A DNA stretch of 14,990 bases from Rhodobacteraceae bacterium UBA7436 (GTDB taxonomy: Bacteria; Pseudomonadota; Alphaproteobacteria; Rhodobacterales; Rhodobacteraceae). Shown here piece by piece: positions 6,960 to 13,707 of the stretch. The stretch is taken from NCBI GenBank assembly GCA_002478745.1, contig DLQI01000030.1:1-14990 (forward strand), read 5' to 3'. Within the stretch, counting starts at the first letter, position 1, and every line of letters starts with the position of its first letter. Below the pieces are notes generated by a model. It was not told the DNA's origin and did no database searches. It saw nothing but the letters and a program-made list of their open reading frames with translations. A program made the translations under genes and the position numbers.

Positions 6960-6995
6960 GGGACAAAATAATAAGAAGCAGGTTAGATTTTTCAA

Positions 6996-7466
6996 ATGGG
7001 TCCCATGGTAAAGCAACTTCCAATTTCTGTTGGAGGAGCCAAGAAAAGCGATGTGCGCACACAGTTTGCCGCGCTTTGTTACCGTGTGGTGAAGGACAAA
7101 GTTCAGGTTTTGGTGATCTCGTCGCGCGGCACAGGCCGTTGGATTGTGCCAAAAGGTTGGCCGATGGACGGAAAAACCCCCGCGGAAGCTGCCTTGCAAG
7201 AAGCGTGGGAAGAAGCGGGTGTGATTGGCAAAGTCGTGTCTGCGCCGCTTGGTCTGTATTCCTACCAGAAGGTGAAAGAAGACGCGCCTGATTTTTCATG
7301 TATCGCAGTGGTTTATGCGGTTAAGGTTAAATCCCTGTCCAAAGATTTTCCCGAAGCAGGCGAACGTCGTGTGAAGTGGGTTGGGCGCAAAAAAGCCGCT
7401 AAATTGGTGGACGAACCTGAATTGTCACGGATTTTGCGTGACTTTGACCCGCGCAAAGCCGCCTGA
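6996..7466 (+). CDS. Nudix hydrolase
   Basis: A 156-residue Nudix-fold pyrophosphohydrolase, the type that cleaves nucleoside diphosphates linked to another group; it resembles the small DIPP-like alphaproteobacterial group, whose substrates may be diadenosine or inositol polyphosphates. The Nudix box spans residues 54-76: GWPMDGKTPAEAALQEAWEEAGV. The metal-binding Glu69, Glu72 and Glu73 and Gly75 are present, but the first Glu of the consensus is Lys60 and the Arg of REUXEE is Gln68. The RWIVPKGWP strand before the box fits the family. Start choice is open: ATG at 6996 or the in-frame ATG at 7005 (MVKQLPIS); neither has a well-placed Shine-Dalgarno sequence. It is divergent from modA and shares that intergenic region. 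Confidence 0.9.
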   Translation: MGPMVKQLPISVGGAKKSDVRTQFAALCYRVVKDKVQVLVISSRGTGRWIVPKGWPMDGKTPAEAALQEAWEEAGVIGKVVSAPLGLYSYQKVKEDAPDFSCIAVVYAVKVKSLSKDFPEAGERRVKWVGRKKAAKLVDEPELSRILRDFDPRKAA

Positions 7467-7585
7467 ACCCTTATAAAATTGGGGAATGCGTGTTGACGCG
7501 TGGACTGTGTTGGGCTTTGCTCTAGCTGATTTAGTTGTCTGCAATTCTACGTTCACCATTCCCTTATTGGACATTACCCACCGCC

Positions 7586-8032
7586 ATGATCAAATTCACA
7601 CTGAAATGTGACAAAGACCACAGCTTTGAAAGCTGGTTCCAGTCAGGCACTGCCTTTGACACATTGGCGGCAGCTGGCCATGTGACTTGTGCAGTCTGCG
7701 GCAGTGCGAGCGTAAAGAAAACACTGATGGCACCGCGCGTGCGTCCTGCACGCAATGCGGCAGAGCCAACGGCAGATACACCACAGCAGATGGCATTGAG
7801 TGCCCCGCAAAGCGAGGCAGAGACTGCGCTGGCCGCCATGCGCAAACAGGTCGAAGAGAATTCAGATTACGTTGGCAAAGGTTTTGCCAAAGAAGCCCGC
7901 GATATGCATCTTGGCGACAGCCCAGAGCGTTCGATTTATGGCACCGCAAGTGCAGAGCAGGCCAAAGCCCTTATCGAAGACGGGGTGCCTGTGGTGCCCC
8001 TTCCGTTCATTCCAAAAGAAAGCGCGAATTGA
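7586..8032 (+). CDS. DUF1178 family protein
   Basis: A 148-residue protein of the DUF1178 family, common in alphaproteobacteria and without known function. The N-terminus, MIKFTLKCDKDHSFESWF, followed by CAVCGS, gives a probable zinc-ribbon-like set of ligands (Cys8, His12, Cys35, Cys38). A low-complexity linker rich in Ala, Pro and Thr (about 50-75) leads to a helical part with VGKGFAKEARDMHLGD and the conserved ending RSIYGTASAEQAKALIEDGVPVVPLPF. The frame is open 17 codons further upstream from a non-ATG codon at 7535, but the family N-terminus fixes the ATG at 7586. There is no clear Shine-Dalgarno sequence. Only four bases separate it from the next gene, so the two are probably one operon. 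Confidence 0.88.
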   Translation: MIKFTLKCDKDHSFESWFQSGTAFDTLAAAGHVTCAVCGSASVKKTLMAPRVRPARNAAEPTADTPQQMALSAPQSEAETALAAMRKQVEENSDYVGKGFAKEARDMHLGDSPERSIYGTASAEQAKALIEDGVPVVPLPFIPKESAN

Positions 8033-8036
8033 TATT

Positions 8037-8681
8037 ATGCATGTAGTTATTACTGGTGCGAGCCGGGGCATTGGTGCCGGTTTGGCAGATCTTTACCGTG
8101 AGGCAGGGCACGAGGTTACGGGCACTGGGCGTTCTGTGATGGCTGATTTCCAGCTTGATGTCGCACATCCCAGCGATCACGCTGCAATGGCCGAAGCGAT
8201 GGCAGGCAAGCCGGTTGATCTGTTGATCTGCAACGCGGGTGTTTTGTTTGATCGCAGTGAGGCGCTTGAAAGTGGATATAACGCTGAGATGTGGGCGGCG
8301 ATGTTTGCGGCCAACGTTACGGGTGTATTTCTAAGCGTTCAGTCGATGCTGCCGATGCTGCGGTTGGCACCAAACGCGAAGATTGCAATTATTTCCAGCC
8401 AGCTGGGTTCATCCACACACGCGGGTGGTGGCATGTATATTTACCGTGCATCCAAAGCGGCGGCGCTGAATTTGGGCCGCAACCTTGCGACGGATTTGCG
8501 TGATGAAGGCATTTCTGTAGGGATTTACCATCCCGGTTGGGTCAAGACGGATATGGGCGGAGACGTTGCTGATATCACGATTGATGAATCTGTTCAGGGG
8601 CTGGCTGCGCGATTTGAGGCGCTCAACCTTGAAACCACGGGTTGTTTCGAAACATGGGATGGACGCGCCCACGACCTTTGA
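8037..8681 (+). CDS. SDR-family (short-chain dehydrogenase) oxidoreductase
   Basis: Cytoplasmic NAD(P)-dependent oxidoreductase of 214 residues, slightly shorter than the usual 230-250. The nucleotide-binding motif TGASRGIG (6-13), the structural NAG (66-68), a Ser-rich strand IISSQLGSS (118-126), and the catalytic YRASK (Tyr136, Lys140) are all visible, followed by HPGWVKTDMGG. The compact form with DVAHPSDHAAM resembles sniffer/carbonyl reductase-like members; the substrate is unknown. The open frame runs far upstream inside the DUF1178 gene, but the SDR fold begins at the ATG at 8037, four bases after the DUF1178 stop. A weak AAAGAAAG at about 8014-8021 is the only ribosome site candidate, so translation may be coupled to the upstream gene. 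Confidence 0.9.
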   Translation: MHVVITGASRGIGAGLADLYREAGHEVTGTGRSVMADFQLDVAHPSDHAAMAEAMAGKPVDLLICNAGVLFDRSEALESGYNAEMWAAMFAANVTGVFLSVQSMLPMLRLAPNAKIAIISSQLGSSTHAGGGMYIYRASKAAALNLGRNLATDLRDEGISVGIYHPGWVKTDMGGDVADITIDESVQGLAARFEALNLETTGCFETWDGRAHDL

Positions 8682-8727
8682 TGGTTCGCGGCAATGTCGC
8701 TGATGCGTGTTGAGCCGCTCATGGTGC

Positions 8728-8756
8728 TTGTGATTGGCCCCATCTGCGCGTAAACC
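8728..8756 (+). promoter_or_regulatory. Candidate lysC promoter
   Basis: TTGTGA (8728-8733) and TAAACC (8751-8756) with a 17-base spacer lie in the 103-base gap before lysC. Both boxes match the consensus only partly. No transcription terminator is visible after the SDR gene, so read-through from upstream is also possible. Confidence 0.25.
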
Positions 8757-8773
8757 GCCCGTGAATTTAAGAC

Positions 8774-8779
8774 GAGAGG
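8774..8779 (+). promoter_or_regulatory. Ribosome binding site that fixes the lysC start
   Basis: GAGAGG five bases before the ATG at 8785. It rules in this start over the in-frame ATG at 8734, which would add 17 residues before the conserved MKFGGTSV. Confidence 0.7.
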
Positions 8780-8784
8780 TTTTC

Positions 8785-10023
8785 ATGCCCGTTCTGGTAA
8801 TGAAGTTTGGTGGCACATCAGTTGCCACGTTGGATCGGATCAAACGCGCGGCCAAACGGGTCGGCGTTGAAGTGGCCAAAGGCTATGACGTAATCGTCAT
8901 TGTCTCTGCTATGTCTGGTAAAACCAATGAATTGGTGGGTTGGGTCAACGAGACCTCGCCTATGTATGATGCACGTGAGTATGATGCGATTGTATCATCT
9001 GGCGAAAACGTCACGGCAGGCTTGATGGCGTTGACCTTGCAAGAGATGGACGTGCCTGCACGCTCTTGGCAGGGCTGGCAGGTGCCGGTCAAAACCACAT
9101 CGGCCCACGCAGCGGCGCGGATCGAAGAAATCCCGAATGACAACATCATGGGCAGCTTCGGCAACGGAATGCGCGTGGCTGTTGTTGCTGGTTTTCAGGG
9201 CGTTTCGCCTGAGGGGCGCATTACAACACTGGGTCGCGGTGGTTCTGATACCACGGCTGTGGCTTTTGCTGCTGCATTCGATGCAGAGCGTTGCGACATC
9301 TACACGGATGTGGACGGTATTTACACAACCGATCCACGCGTTTGCAAAAAGGCCCGCAAGCTGGATCGCATCGCGTTTGAAGAAATGTTGGAACTGGCGT
9401 CCTTGGGTGCCAAAGTTTTGCAGACCCGCTCTGTTGAGTTGGCAATGCGTTACAAAGTTAAGCTGCGCGTCCTAAGCAGCTTTGAAGAACAATCAGACGA
9501 AGCCGGTACGCTGGTTTGTGCGGAGGAAGAAATCATGGAAAGCAATGTAGTCGCCGGAGTCGCGTTTAGTCGTGACGAAGCCAAGATGACCTTGATCTCG
9601 GTTGCGGATCGCCCTGGAATTGCTGCGCTGATCTTTACCGCGCTAAGCGATGCAGGCGTGAACGTCGATATGATCGTGCAAAACATCTCTGAAGAGGGCC
9701 GCACGGACATGACGTTCAGCTGCCCAACGGACCAAGTGGCCCGCGCAGAGGCTGCAATAGCCGAAGCCAAGACAACAGGCACAATCAATTTCGCAGAACT
9801 TATTGCGGATACTGAAGTGGCTAAAGTTTCAGTTGTTGGCATCGGTATGCGTTCGCACACAGGTGTGGCGGCGAAAATGTTCCAAGTGATGAGTACTGAA
9901 GGTATCAACCTTAAGGTCATTACCACATCAGAAATCAAGATTTCCGTCCTGATTGATCGGAAATACATGGAACTTGCTGTCCAAGCCCTGCATGATGCGT
10001 TTGAGCTGGAAAAAGCTGCTTAA
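8785..10023 (+). CDS. lysC: Aspartokinase (aspartate kinase)
   Basis: Phosphorylates L-aspartate with ATP, the first step to lysine, threonine, methionine and diaminopimelate. The 412-residue length is that of the monofunctional alpha/beta class found in Corynebacterium and many alphaproteobacteria. Seen: KFGGTSV (7-13), SSGENVTAGLMALTLQ (about 72-87), TTLGRGGSDTTAVAFAAAF, the YTDVDGIYTTDPR block, then two ACT regulatory domains at about 267-315 (LISVADRPGIAALIF) and 346-392 (VSVVGIGMRSHTGVAAKMF, ending SEIKISVLI, which contributes to the effector site). Feedback inhibition by lysine and/or threonine is usual for the family. An in-frame Met251 preceded by GGAGG may start a separate regulatory beta chain. 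It is followed by ptsP after 51 bases. Confidence 0.97.
   Translation: MPVLVMKFGGTSVATLDRIKRAAKRVGVEVAKGYDVIVIVSAMSGKTNELVGWVNETSPMYDAREYDAIVSSGENVTAGLMALTLQEMDVPARSWQGWQVPVKTTSAHAAARIEEIPNDNIMGSFGNGMRVAVVAGFQGVSPEGRITTLGRGGSDTTAVAFAAAFDAERCDIYTDVDGIYTTDPRVCKKARKLDRIAFEEMLELASLGAKVLQTRSVELAMRYKVKLRVLSSFEEQSDEAGTLVCAEEEIMESNVVAGVAFSRDEAKMTLISVADRPGIAALIFTALSDAGVNVDMIVQNISEEGRTDMTFSCPTDQVARAEAAIAEAKTTGTINFAELIADTEVAKVSVVGIGMRSHTGVAAKMFQVMSTEGINLKVITTSEIKISVLIDRKYMELAVQALHDAFELEKAA
9522..9526 (+). promoter_or_regulatory. Internal Shine-Dalgarno sequence within lysC
   Basis: GGAGG eight bases before the in-frame ATG at 9535. The bases also encode Glu codons, so part of the match could be forced by the protein sequence. 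Confidence 0.5.
9535..10023 (+). CDS. Possible internal translation product: aspartokinase beta (regulatory) chain
   Basis: The ATG of codon 251 of lysC would give a 162-residue protein made of the two ACT domains only. The break falls just after the catalytic domain (after CAEEEI) and begins MESNVVAGVAFSRDEAK. In the alpha2beta2 aspartokinases of Corynebacterium and Bacillus, an internal start yields a beta chain of about this length from the same place in the gene. The Shine-Dalgarno match (GGAGG, 8-base spacing) is stronger than that of most genes in this window. This is inference from sequence and family; many alphaproteobacterial lysC genes have not been tested for it. Confidence 0.5.
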   Translation: MESNVVAGVAFSRDEAKMTLISVADRPGIAALIFTALSDAGVNVDMIVQNISEEGRTDMTFSCPTDQVARAEAAIAEAKTTGTINFAELIADTEVAKVSVVGIGMRSHTGVAAKMFQVMSTEGINLKVITTSEIKISVLIDRKYMELAVQALHDAFELEKAA

Positions 10024-10041
10024 CTCCCAAAATATTGGGAG
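10024..10041 (+). other. Intercistronic hairpin between lysC and ptsP
   Basis: CTCCCAA (10024-10030), loop AATA, TTGGGAG (10035-10041): a perfect 7-base-pair stem beginning directly after the lysC TAA. It is followed by GGCTCTG rather than a T run, so full termination is unlikely. It may stabilise the lysC 3' end or be a processing site between two genes that need different amounts of protein. Confidence 0.45.
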
Positions 10042-10074
10042 GGCTCTGAACAATATGAAGGAGCGCTGTCCGAG

Positions 10075-12315
10075 ATGGTCGAAAGTAAAGAAACAGAAAG
10101 CCGCAAGCTGCTGGGTCGTTTACGCGATGCGATGGCTGGGGATGATCCTGGGCAGGAACGCCTAGATAAAATCACAACTTTGATTGCAGGCAGCATCGGC
10201 ACCGATGTGTGTTCGATCTATCTGTTCCTTGACGACGAAACGCTTGAGCTATGCGCGACTGATGGTTTGAACCGTGATGCGGTTCACCAAACCCGTCTGA
10301 AATTGGGCGAAGGTCTGGTTGGGCGCGTTGCACGCCGCCGTCGCGTGATCAACACCCCTGATGCGCCAAATCAAGCGGGCTTTCGGTTCATGCCTGAGAC
10401 CGGAGAGGAGAGCTTTTCCTCATTCCTAGGTGTCCCCATTCAGCGTTTGGGCGAATCCCTTGGGGTTTTGGTTGTGCAGTCCAAAGACGCACGCGCCTAC
10501 ACCGCTGACGAAATTTATGCGCTCGAAGTTGTGGCGATGGTTCTGGCAGAAATGACCGAACTGGGTGCCTTTGTTGGTGGCGAAGGTTCAGCCATGCTGG
10601 CTCGCCATTCTCAACCGTCCATGTTGCGCGGCACCGTTGCCCAAGAAGGTGTTGCCGAGGGGCATATCTGGCTGCACGAACCGCGCGTTGTCGTGACGAA
10701 CCCCATTGCGGATGATCCGCACCGCGAACTTGAACGCCTGTCTGAGGCCGTTGAAGAGCTGCGTGTCGGTGTTGATAAGATGATGGAAATGGCCGTGGAC
10801 GGCGAACAGCGCCAAGTGCTTGAAGCCTACCGCATGTTTGCCAATTCCAAGGGCTGGATGCGTCGGATGCAAGAAGACATCGGTCGTGGTCTGAGTGCCG
10901 AAGCCGCTGTCGAAAAAGAACAATCCATTGCCCGGGCACGCATGGGGCAGGTCAGTGACAGTTATTTGCGGGAACGTCTGAGCGATTTGGACGATCTATC
11001 TAATCGTATGTTACGAATTTTGACAGGGCAGGGCCAGAACACTGGCGCTGAAATGCCAGCTGATCCGATCCTTGTTGCCAGCAATATTGGCCCTGCTGAG
11101 TTGTTGGAATATGGCCGTTCCCTCAAGGGTATCATCCTAGAAAAGGGATCTGTGGGCAGTCACGCTGCTATTGTTGCGCGTGCATTGGCGATTCCATTGA
11201 TCGTGCATGTGGACCGCATCACCACCGAAGCCTTGAACGGCGATCATGTGATGTTGGACGGTGAACAAGGTATTGTTCACCTGCGCCCAGATGAAACTGT
11301 GGTTTCAGCGTTCCGTGACAAAATCGCGATGGAGGCCGAGGCGCAGCAACGCTATGCGTCGATCCGTGACAAACCTGCGATGACCAAATGTGGGTCGCTG
11401 ATCGAAATGCATATGAACGCAGGTTTGATGGCTGACCTGCCATCCCTTGAACATTCCGGTGCTGAGGGCGTTGGCCTGTTTCGTACCGAACTTCAGTTCT
11501 TGGTCCGCTCACGTATGCCGACACGCTCTGAGTTAAGTGCCTTTTATGGCCGCGTTTTGGACGCTGCACCGGGCAAAGATGTTGTGTTTCGTACCCTTGA
11601 TATTGGGTCCGATAAGGTGCTGCCTTACATGAAGCCCAACGATGAACCCAATCCTGCATTGGGTTGGCGTGCTATTCGTGTGGCGCTGGATAAACCGGGT
11701 ATCATGCGGATGCAGTTGCAGGCGTTGATCCGCGCGGCGAATGGCCGTCCTTTGACGGTGATGTTCCCCTTTGTCGCACAATACGAAGAATACACGCAGG
11801 CCCGTGCAGAGGTGGACCGCACTTTGGCACGTGAAGCTAAGTTGGGGCATGTTTTACCAGAAAGCATCAAGATTGGTGCGATGTTGGAAACCCCAAGCCT
11901 TGGCTTTGCGCCGCGCAAGTTCTTCCAAGAAGTCGATTTTATTTCGATTGGTGGCAATGACCTGAAGCAATTCTTCTTTGCGGCGGACCGTGAGAATGAA
12001 CGTGTGCGCAAACGCTATGACACTTTGAACGTCAGCTTCCTTAGCTTTTTGGAGCAAATCGTTGAACGTTGTGATCAGACCAGCACCCCTGTTTCATTCT
12101 GTGGTGAGGACGCCGGTCGTCCTGTTGAAGCGCTGTGTTTGGCCGCAATTGGCCTGCGCCGTCTGTCGATGCGCCCAGCTTCTATTGGTCCGGTCAAAAG
12201 CCTGTTGCGTCGCTCCAGCTTAGAAGAGGTGCGCAAGGTAATCTTTGATGCGCGTCATCGCGGTGATATGTCGGTGCGTCCAGCGATCATGCAGTGGCTG
12301 CGCGAAAACGGTTAA
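10075..12315 (+). CDS. ptsP: Phosphoenolpyruvate-protein phosphotransferase of the nitrogen PTS (enzyme I Ntr)
   Basis: Takes phosphate from phosphoenolpyruvate and passes it to NPr (PtsO) and then EIIA Ntr (PtsN), a regulatory phosphorelay. The 746-residue length and layout are those of PtsP. An N-terminal GAF domain at about 20-160 (DVCSIYLFLDDETLELCATDGL, LGEGLVGRVA) is thought to sense glutamine in this family. Then come the enzyme I NPr-binding helices (about 180-330), the phosphohistidine motif GSVGSHAAIVARALAIP with His363, and the PEP-binding barrel with GAEGVGLFRTE (462-472), FRTLDIGSDK (505-514), IGAMLETPS, SIGGNDLKQFFFAADREN (from 624), and CGEDAGRP with catalytic Cys676. GAAGGAG (10057-10063) lies 11 bases before the ATG. 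No ptsO or ptsN is in the window. The stop overlaps that of the convergent kdsD. Confidence 0.96.
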   Translation: MVESKETESRKLLGRLRDAMAGDDPGQERLDKITTLIAGSIGTDVCSIYLFLDDETLELCATDGLNRDAVHQTRLKLGEGLVGRVARRRRVINTPDAPNQAGFRFMPETGEESFSSFLGVPIQRLGESLGVLVVQSKDARAYTADEIYALEVVAMVLAEMTELGAFVGGEGSAMLARHSQPSMLRGTVAQEGVAEGHIWLHEPRVVVTNPIADDPHRELERLSEAVEELRVGVDKMMEMAVDGEQRQVLEAYRMFANSKGWMRRMQEDIGRGLSAEAAVEKEQSIARARMGQVSDSYLRERLSDLDDLSNRMLRILTGQGQNTGAEMPADPILVASNIGPAELLEYGRSLKGIILEKGSVGSHAAIVARALAIPLIVHVDRITTEALNGDHVMLDGEQGIVHLRPDETVVSAFRDKIAMEAEAQQRYASIRDKPAMTKCGSLIEMHMNAGLMADLPSLEHSGAEGVGLFRTELQFLVRSRMPTRSELSAFYGRVLDAAPGKDVVFRTLDIGSDKVLPYMKPNDEPNPALGWRAIRVALDKPGIMRMQLQALIRAANGRPLTVMFPFVAQYEEYTQARAEVDRTLAREAKLGHVLPESIKIGAMLETPSLGFAPRKFFQEVDFISIGGNDLKQFFFAADRENERVRKRYDTLNVSFLSFLEQIVERCDQTSTPVSFCGEDAGRPVEALCLAAIGLRRLSMRPASIGPVKSLLRRSSLEEVRKVIFDARHRGDMSVRPAIMQWLRENG

Positions 12316-13283
12316 GCGACACCCGCACGCAGAAGATCGTGGATTTGTAGAACGCCCACAGGTTTTCCGTGATCATCGACAACCATCAAGGCACCGATTT
12401 TGCGGTCATTGAGCAGCGCAAGCGCTTGGGCCGCAAATAGGTCTGGTGTAACGGTTACGGGGGATGGGTTGGCGATTTCGCCAGCTTTCATCGCCATCAG
12501 GTTCCCCATGTTGCGCCGTAAATCCCCATCTGTGATGACGCCGTTCAGGCGACCATCCTCGCGGGTGGTGGCTGCAATTCCGAATCCCTTTGAGGTCATC
12601 GTGATCAAGACATCGCTCATGGGCATGTCTGCACCGACCAAAGGTAGGGCGTCGCCAGCATGCATAAGGTCAGAGACCCGTGCCAGTTGTGCACCAAGTT
12701 TGCCACCTGGGTGAAATTTGAGGAAGTCTTCGGAATTGAACCCACGCAGTTCCATCACCGCAACGGCTAGTGCATCGCCCAAGGCCAAAGTCAGTGTTGT
12801 GGATGTCGTTGGGGCCATGCCAATGGCACAGGCCTCTGGCAATTTGGGTAGCGTAAGCAAATAGTCGGCGGCTTGCATCAATGTGCTGTCAGGGTTGGAG
12901 GATATGCCGATCAAGGGAATCGAAAACCTGCGTGTATAGCGAATAAGGTCGCCCAGTTCTGACGTTTCGCCAGAGTTTGAGATAAGAATACAAACGTCAC
13001 CTTGCGTGACCATGCCCAGATCGCCGTGACTTGCTTCGGACGCGTGCAAGAAATCAGATGGGGTGCCTGTGGATGCCAAGGTGGCTGAAATTTTGCGCCC
13101 GATGTGGCCTGATTTACCGATGCCAGCAACGATCACACGGCCCTCAAGCCCAAGGATAAGCTGTGCGGCGGCTGCAAAGTCTGCGGGCATACCTTTGGCC
13201 ATTTGCGAGATCGCATCAGCTTCGATGTTTAGAACACGTTCACCGATCTTGGTGATGGCGGCGGCAGAGTTGTCGTGGGTCAT
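12312..13283 (-). CDS. kdsD: Arabinose-5-phosphate isomerase (KdsD/KpsF/GutQ family)
   Basis: Interconverts ribulose-5-phosphate and arabinose-5-phosphate, the first step of Kdo synthesis for lipopolysaccharide. From the ATG at 13283 it is 323 residues, the usual family size. An SIS domain occupies about 35-170 (VIVAGIGKSGHIGRKISATLASTGTPS with Lys57, SEASHGDLGM, CILISNSGETSEL, and APTTSTTLTLALGDALAVAVM), and two CBS repeats fill the C-terminus from about 205 (DLMHAGDALPLVGADMPMSDVL, GVITDGDLRR, MVVDDHGKPVGVLQIHDLLRAGV). The frame is open 102 codons further upstream. An alternative TTG start at 13403 with a strong Shine-Dalgarno sequence would add 40 residues; the ATG was kept because it gives the family's usual N-terminus. 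The stop overlaps that of ptsP. Confidence 0.93.
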   Translation of the reverse strand: MTHDNSAAAITKIGERVLNIEADAISQMAKGMPADFAAAAQLILGLEGRVIVAGIGKSGHIGRKISATLASTGTPSDFLHASEASHGDLGMVTQGDVCILISNSGETSELGDLIRYTRRFSIPLIGISSNPDSTLMQAADYLLTLPKLPEACAIGMAPTTSTTLTLALGDALAVAVMELRGFNSEDFLKFHPGGKLGAQLARVSDLMHAGDALPLVGADMPMSDVLITMTSKGFGIAATTREDGRLNGVITDGDLRRNMGNLMAMKAGEIANPSPVTVTPDLFAAQALALLNDRKIGALMVVDDHGKPVGVLQIHDLLRAGVA

Positions 13284-13408
13284 ATCGATCCAGAATTGTT
13301 GCTTGAGAAAGGAATACACCGTTGTGACGGATGACACCAGTGTGCCCAAAAAATAGGCATTTCCCCTAATTTTCGGGCTATTTTCAGGCCATTTGTTTGA
13401 CAATCTGA

Positions 13409-13415
13409 CTCCTCC
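13409..13415 (-). promoter_or_regulatory. Strong Shine-Dalgarno sequence upstream of kdsD
   Basis: GGAGGAG on the minus strand, five bases (TCAGA) before a TTG codon at 13403 that is in frame with kdsD. It is the best ribosome binding site match seen in the window, and no other gene explains it. Confidence 0.5.
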
Positions 13416-13612
13416 GTGTTGTTTGTCCGCTAAATTAAAATGACGGGAAGACGACACCATTTCGTTTCTATCAATATTTGCGAATTTGAGCGGTGCTCGG
13501 AACGTGTTGCTGGCGCAGGGAAATTGCGCAAGCCAAGGACAGAGCGAGTTGAACGCTTGGTTTGAGCCATCATGAAATAAATGGATCACGAATAATAACT
13601 ACCGATTACTCG

Positions 13613-13625
13613 CCACCTGTGGTGG
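13613..13625 (+). other. Small hairpin in the pyc leader region
   Basis: CCACC-TGT-GGTGG, a perfect 5-base-pair inverted repeat with a 3-base loop, about 80 bases before the pyc ATG. It has no T run. It could be a protein site or an RNA hairpin. Confidence 0.3.
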
Positions 13626-13637
13626 ACAATGCAAAGT

Positions 13638-13676
13638 TTGATCAGGTCGCCTCTTACTGCGCTGCAAAATTGATCA
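13638..13676 (+). repeat. Two TTGATCA copies upstream of pyc
   Basis: TTGATCA occurs at 13638-13644 and again at 13670-13676, start to start 32 bases, close to three helical turns. The second copy extends to the full palindrome TTGATCAA. The same-face spacing is what a cooperative pair of regulator sites would show. It does not match the FNR-type TTGAT-N4-ATCAA site. Confidence 0.35.
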
Positions 13677-13707
13677 AGCAACAAACTAAAAAGCTGGGAC
13701 TACTTAC

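Larger units (their letters stand above)
13284..13707. other. 424-base intergenic region between divergent kdsD and pyc
   Basis: No recognisable gene. It carries, on the minus strand, a strong Shine-Dalgarno sequence (13409-13415) before a TTG that is in frame with kdsD, and a TTGTCA (13398-13403) that could instead be a -35 box with a poor -10 (TAGCCC) 17 bases on. On the plus strand there is a short repeat GCGCA-N7-TGCGC (13513-13529), a possible weak promoter TTGAAC (13549-13554) with TGAAAT (13573-13578), a small hairpin CCACC-TGT-GGTGG (13613-13625), and two copies of TTGATCA (13638-13644 and 13670-13676). I see no terminator and no tRNA-like fold. Confidence 0.6.

Noticed and set aside
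6844..6995. ModE-type Mo-box in the modA-Nudix gap
   Set aside because: No AT-rich TATA-type half sites with suitable spacing were found; the palindrome present is GC-rich.
7493..7526. Promoter starting at TTGACG before the DUF1178 gene
   Set aside because: The -35 is good but no acceptable -10 lies 16-18 bases downstream (TTTGCT or TTGCTC).
7800..8036. N-terminal extension of the SDR reading frame
   Set aside because: These 79 codons overlap the DUF1178 gene in another frame and carry no SDR features; the Rossmann fold begins at the ATG at 8037.
8734..8784. Upstream in-frame ATG for lysC
   Set aside because: It would add 17 residues before the conserved MKFGGTSV, and the good ribosome binding site at 8774-8779 serves the ATG at 8785.
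9450..9968. Open frame of 172 codons on the minus strand within lysC
   Set aside because: Ser/Thr/Ala-rich antisense frame over the ACT domains; typical shadow.
13397..13425. Plus-strand promoter starting at a perfect TTGACA
   Set aside because: The bases at 17-18 spacing (TGTTTG, GTTTGT) do not form a -10, and it is about 300 bases from pyc.
13638..13676. FNR/FnrL site upstream of pyc
   Set aside because: TTGATCA lacks the TTGAT-N4-ATCAA spacing; the half sites are fused, not separated by four bases.
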